Origin: AWTP1-13 sp035762425
GTDB lineage: Bacteria > Pseudomonadota > Alphaproteobacteria > Rhizobiales > Hyphomicrobiaceae
Direction: 5' to 3'
DNA length: 6,871 bases
Assembly: GCA_035762425.1 (NCBI GenBank)
Contig: DASTOW010000332.1
Span: 1 to 6,871, forward strand
A program made the position numbers and the translations under genes. Each line of letters starts with the position of its first letter. Position 1 is the first letter of the stretch. The notes under the pieces were generated by a model, which worked only from the letters and a program-made list of their open reading frames with translations, searched no databases and had not been told where the DNA came from. Positions 5,420-6,871 of this stretch are shown one piece after another.

Positions 5420-6871
5420 ATGCCCGCCACAGCCCCCACGCGAGCAGCATTGCCTGTGGATCAAACCGCTGCCGATGCTGGTCCAGGCGACCGCCCGCTG
5501 CCCATTGCCGGCTTCAAGGGGACACCCGAAGAGATCGAGCGCCAGTGGTACGACGAGGTCTATCGCGGCAGCGGCGACAGGCTGGCCCAGCTCACCTGGC
5601 GGGCAATCCTGATGGGCTCGTGCCTTGGCGCCGTGTTGTCGCTGACCAACCTCTACATCGGCCTGAAGGCCGGCTGGGGCTTCGGCGTCGCCATCACTGC
5701 CTGCATTCTCTCCTACGCCATCTGGAGCGGACTGCTCAAAGCCGGCGTGGCGCGTACTCCCATGACCATCCTGGAGAACAACTGCATGCAGTCCACGGCC
5801 AGCTCGGCTGGCTACTCGACCGGCGGCACGCTGATCTCGGCCTTTGCCGCCTACATGATCGTCAACAACCAATCGATGTCCGTTCCGCTCATGCTGGCCT
5901 GGGTGTTCTTCATCGCGGTGCTCGGCGTGACGATGGCCATCCCCATGAAGCGGCAGATGATCAACATCGAGCAGCTGCGCTTTCCCTCCGGCGTCGCGGC
6001 GGCCGAGACGCTGCGCGCGCTGCACAATAGGACTGCGCAGGGCATGCGCGCCGCCAAGGCGCTGGGTCTGGCCGGACTGATCGCCGCGCTCGACAAGTTC
6101 TGGGCCGAGGGGTTGTCGACCATCAGCGCCAGCCTCGAGCGCTTCTCGAGCGGCGCCCTGCTCAACGACCTGCAGAAATGGCTGCTCGGCAGCCACTACG
6201 AGGCCTGGGCCGGCCGCACCGTGCACTTCTCCTGGGACTTTATATTTGTGGCGGCGGGCGCCATCACCGGCATGCGTGTTTGCGCCACCATGCTCGTGTC
6301 CGGCACGCTGTGCTGGGCGGTGACCGTACCGATCCTGCAGGCCAACGGCCTGGTCACCGGCTCGGGGTTCGCAGGGCTCGTGCAATGGACGCTCTGGTTC
6401 GGCGCGTCATGCATGGTGACGTCGGGGCTGTTGAGCTTTGCGCTCAGCTGGCGCACCGCCCTGAGCGCCTTCCGCGATCTCGGGCAGATGTTCTCCCTAC
6501 GCCCCGCGACCGCAGGCGAGGCCGGCCGCATGCACGCAATCGAGGCGCCCATGCGCTGGTTTGCTGCCGGCCAGATCGTCTCGCTGGTCGCCCTTGCTTG
6601 GCTCGGGCACGTGAGCTTCGGCATGCCGGTCTGGCAAAGCGCCATCGCGGTCGCGCTCTCCTTCCTGCTGGCGCTGGTTGCCTGCCGCGTGACGGGCGAG
6701 ACCGACACCACGCCAGTCGGCGCCATGGGCAAGGTCACGCAGCTTACCTTCGGCGCGTTGAGCCCGGGCAACGTCAACGTGAACCTGATGAGCGCCAACA
6801 TCACGGCCGGCGCGGCCACCTCGGCCGCCGATCTGCTCGGCGACCTGAAAAGCGGCTACCTGCTCGGCGCC
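5420..6871 (+). CDS. OPT-family oligopeptide/metal-chelate transporter, N-terminal part (3' end beyond window)
   Basis: The frame stays open to the window end, giving 484 residues of a multi-spanning inner-membrane protein of the OPT/YSL superfamily, proton-coupled importers of oligopeptides or metal chelates. Visible hallmarks: NLYIGLKAGWGFGVAI (77-92), the counterpart of the N-x-Y-x-G-L-K-x-G signature; ENNCMQSTASSAGYSTGG (119-136); EQLRFPSGVAAAETLRALH (184-202); and the second-half block TTPVGAMGKVTQLTFGALSPG (430-450) running into NVNVNLMSANITAGAATSAADLLGDLK. Residues 1-60 are a polar cytoplasmic-type tail containing EEIERQWYDEVYRG. Hydrophobic segments recur at about 63-80, 86-108, 155-175, 272-305, 318-343, 382-398 and 404-423. 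The start is ATG at 5420 with AGGAAG (5409-5414) five bases upstream. Bacterial relatives commonly run to about 550-670 residues, so perhaps 70-190 are missing. Substrate is not inferable. Confidence 0.94.
   Translation, partial: MPATAPTRAALPVDQTAADAGPGDRPLPIAGFKGTPEEIERQWYDEVYRGSGDRLAQLTWRAILMGSCLGAVLSLTNLYIGLKAGWGFGVAITACILSYAIWSGLLKAGVARTPMTILENNCMQSTASSAGYSTGGTLISAFAAYMIVNNQSMSVPLMLAWVFFIAVLGVTMAIPMKRQMINIEQLRFPSGVAAAETLRALHNRTAQGMRAAKALGLAGLIAALDKFWAEGLSTISASLERFSSGALLNDLQKWLLGSHYEAWAGRTVHFSWDFIFVAAGAITGMRVCATMLVSGTLCWAVTVPILQANGLVTGSGFAGLVQWTLWFGASCMVTSGLLSFALSWRTALSAFRDLGQMFSLRPATAGEAGRMHAIEAPMRWFAAGQIVSLVALAWLGHVSFGMPVWQSAIAVALSFLLALVACRVTGETDTTPVGAMGKVTQLTFGALSPGNVNVNLMSANITAGAATSAADLLGDLKSGYLLGA

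Noticed and set aside
5348..6385. A 345-codon minus-strand open frame opposite the OPT gene
   Set aside because: Its composition is rich in His, Gln, Gly and Arg with no motif. The plus strand encodes a continuous OPT protein with signature blocks.
1..6871. Search for CRISPR arrays, tRNA or rRNA genes, insertion-sequence ends, toxin-antitoxin pairs or phage genes
   Set aside because: No regularly spaced repeats, cloverleaf-like segments, transposase motifs or defence-type domains were seen. Genes are closely packed and of one compositional style.

Overview
This is a GC-rich (roughly 64% by eye), densely coding stretch of proteobacterial chromosome. The Shine-Dalgarno-led starts, the three-gene TRAP transporter, the small lipoprotein and the codon bias towards G or C in third positions suggest an alpha- or betaproteobacterium. 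No rRNA, tRNA or strong species marker is present, so I cannot name the genus. I see no insertion sequence, phage gene, CRISPR array or tRNA.

Layout. Bases 1-1022 carry two genes on the minus strand: a small cupin protein (first in transcription) and, 40 bp after it, a zinc-dependent medium-chain alcohol dehydrogenase that runs off the left edge. A 229-bp divergent control region (1023-1251) separates them from a plus-strand TRAP transporter operon: periplasmic binding protein (1252-2346), small 4-helix permease DctQ (2450-2971) and large permease DctM (2980-4341). A short lipoprotein gene follows (4465-4671), possibly from its own promoter. Bases 4672-4873 are a convergent intergenic region with terminator-like hairpins. 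A minus-strand GFA/CENP-V-type zinc protein (4874-5278) comes next. After a 141-bp divergent spacer, a plus-strand OPT-family transporter (5420 to the right edge) begins; 484 of its residues are visible.

How the genes may work together. The TRAP system imports a small, probably organic-acid-like solute using an ion gradient. The divergently transcribed dehydrogenase and cupin are plausible first catabolic or regulatory partners for that solute, but the substrate cannot be read from the sequence. The binding protein appears to lack the arginine that binds the ligand carboxylate in most TRAP binding proteins, which makes its ligand the most interesting open question here. The GFA protein and the OPT transporter look like a separate divergent pair. 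The OPT leader carries a perfect 11-bp inverted repeat flanking a possible extended -10 element.

Overall the window is mainly conventional metabolic and transport content. I did not find convincing evidence of a wholly new system. The best leads are the atypical TRAP binding protein, the hairpin between binding-protein and permease genes, and the OPT leader repeat.
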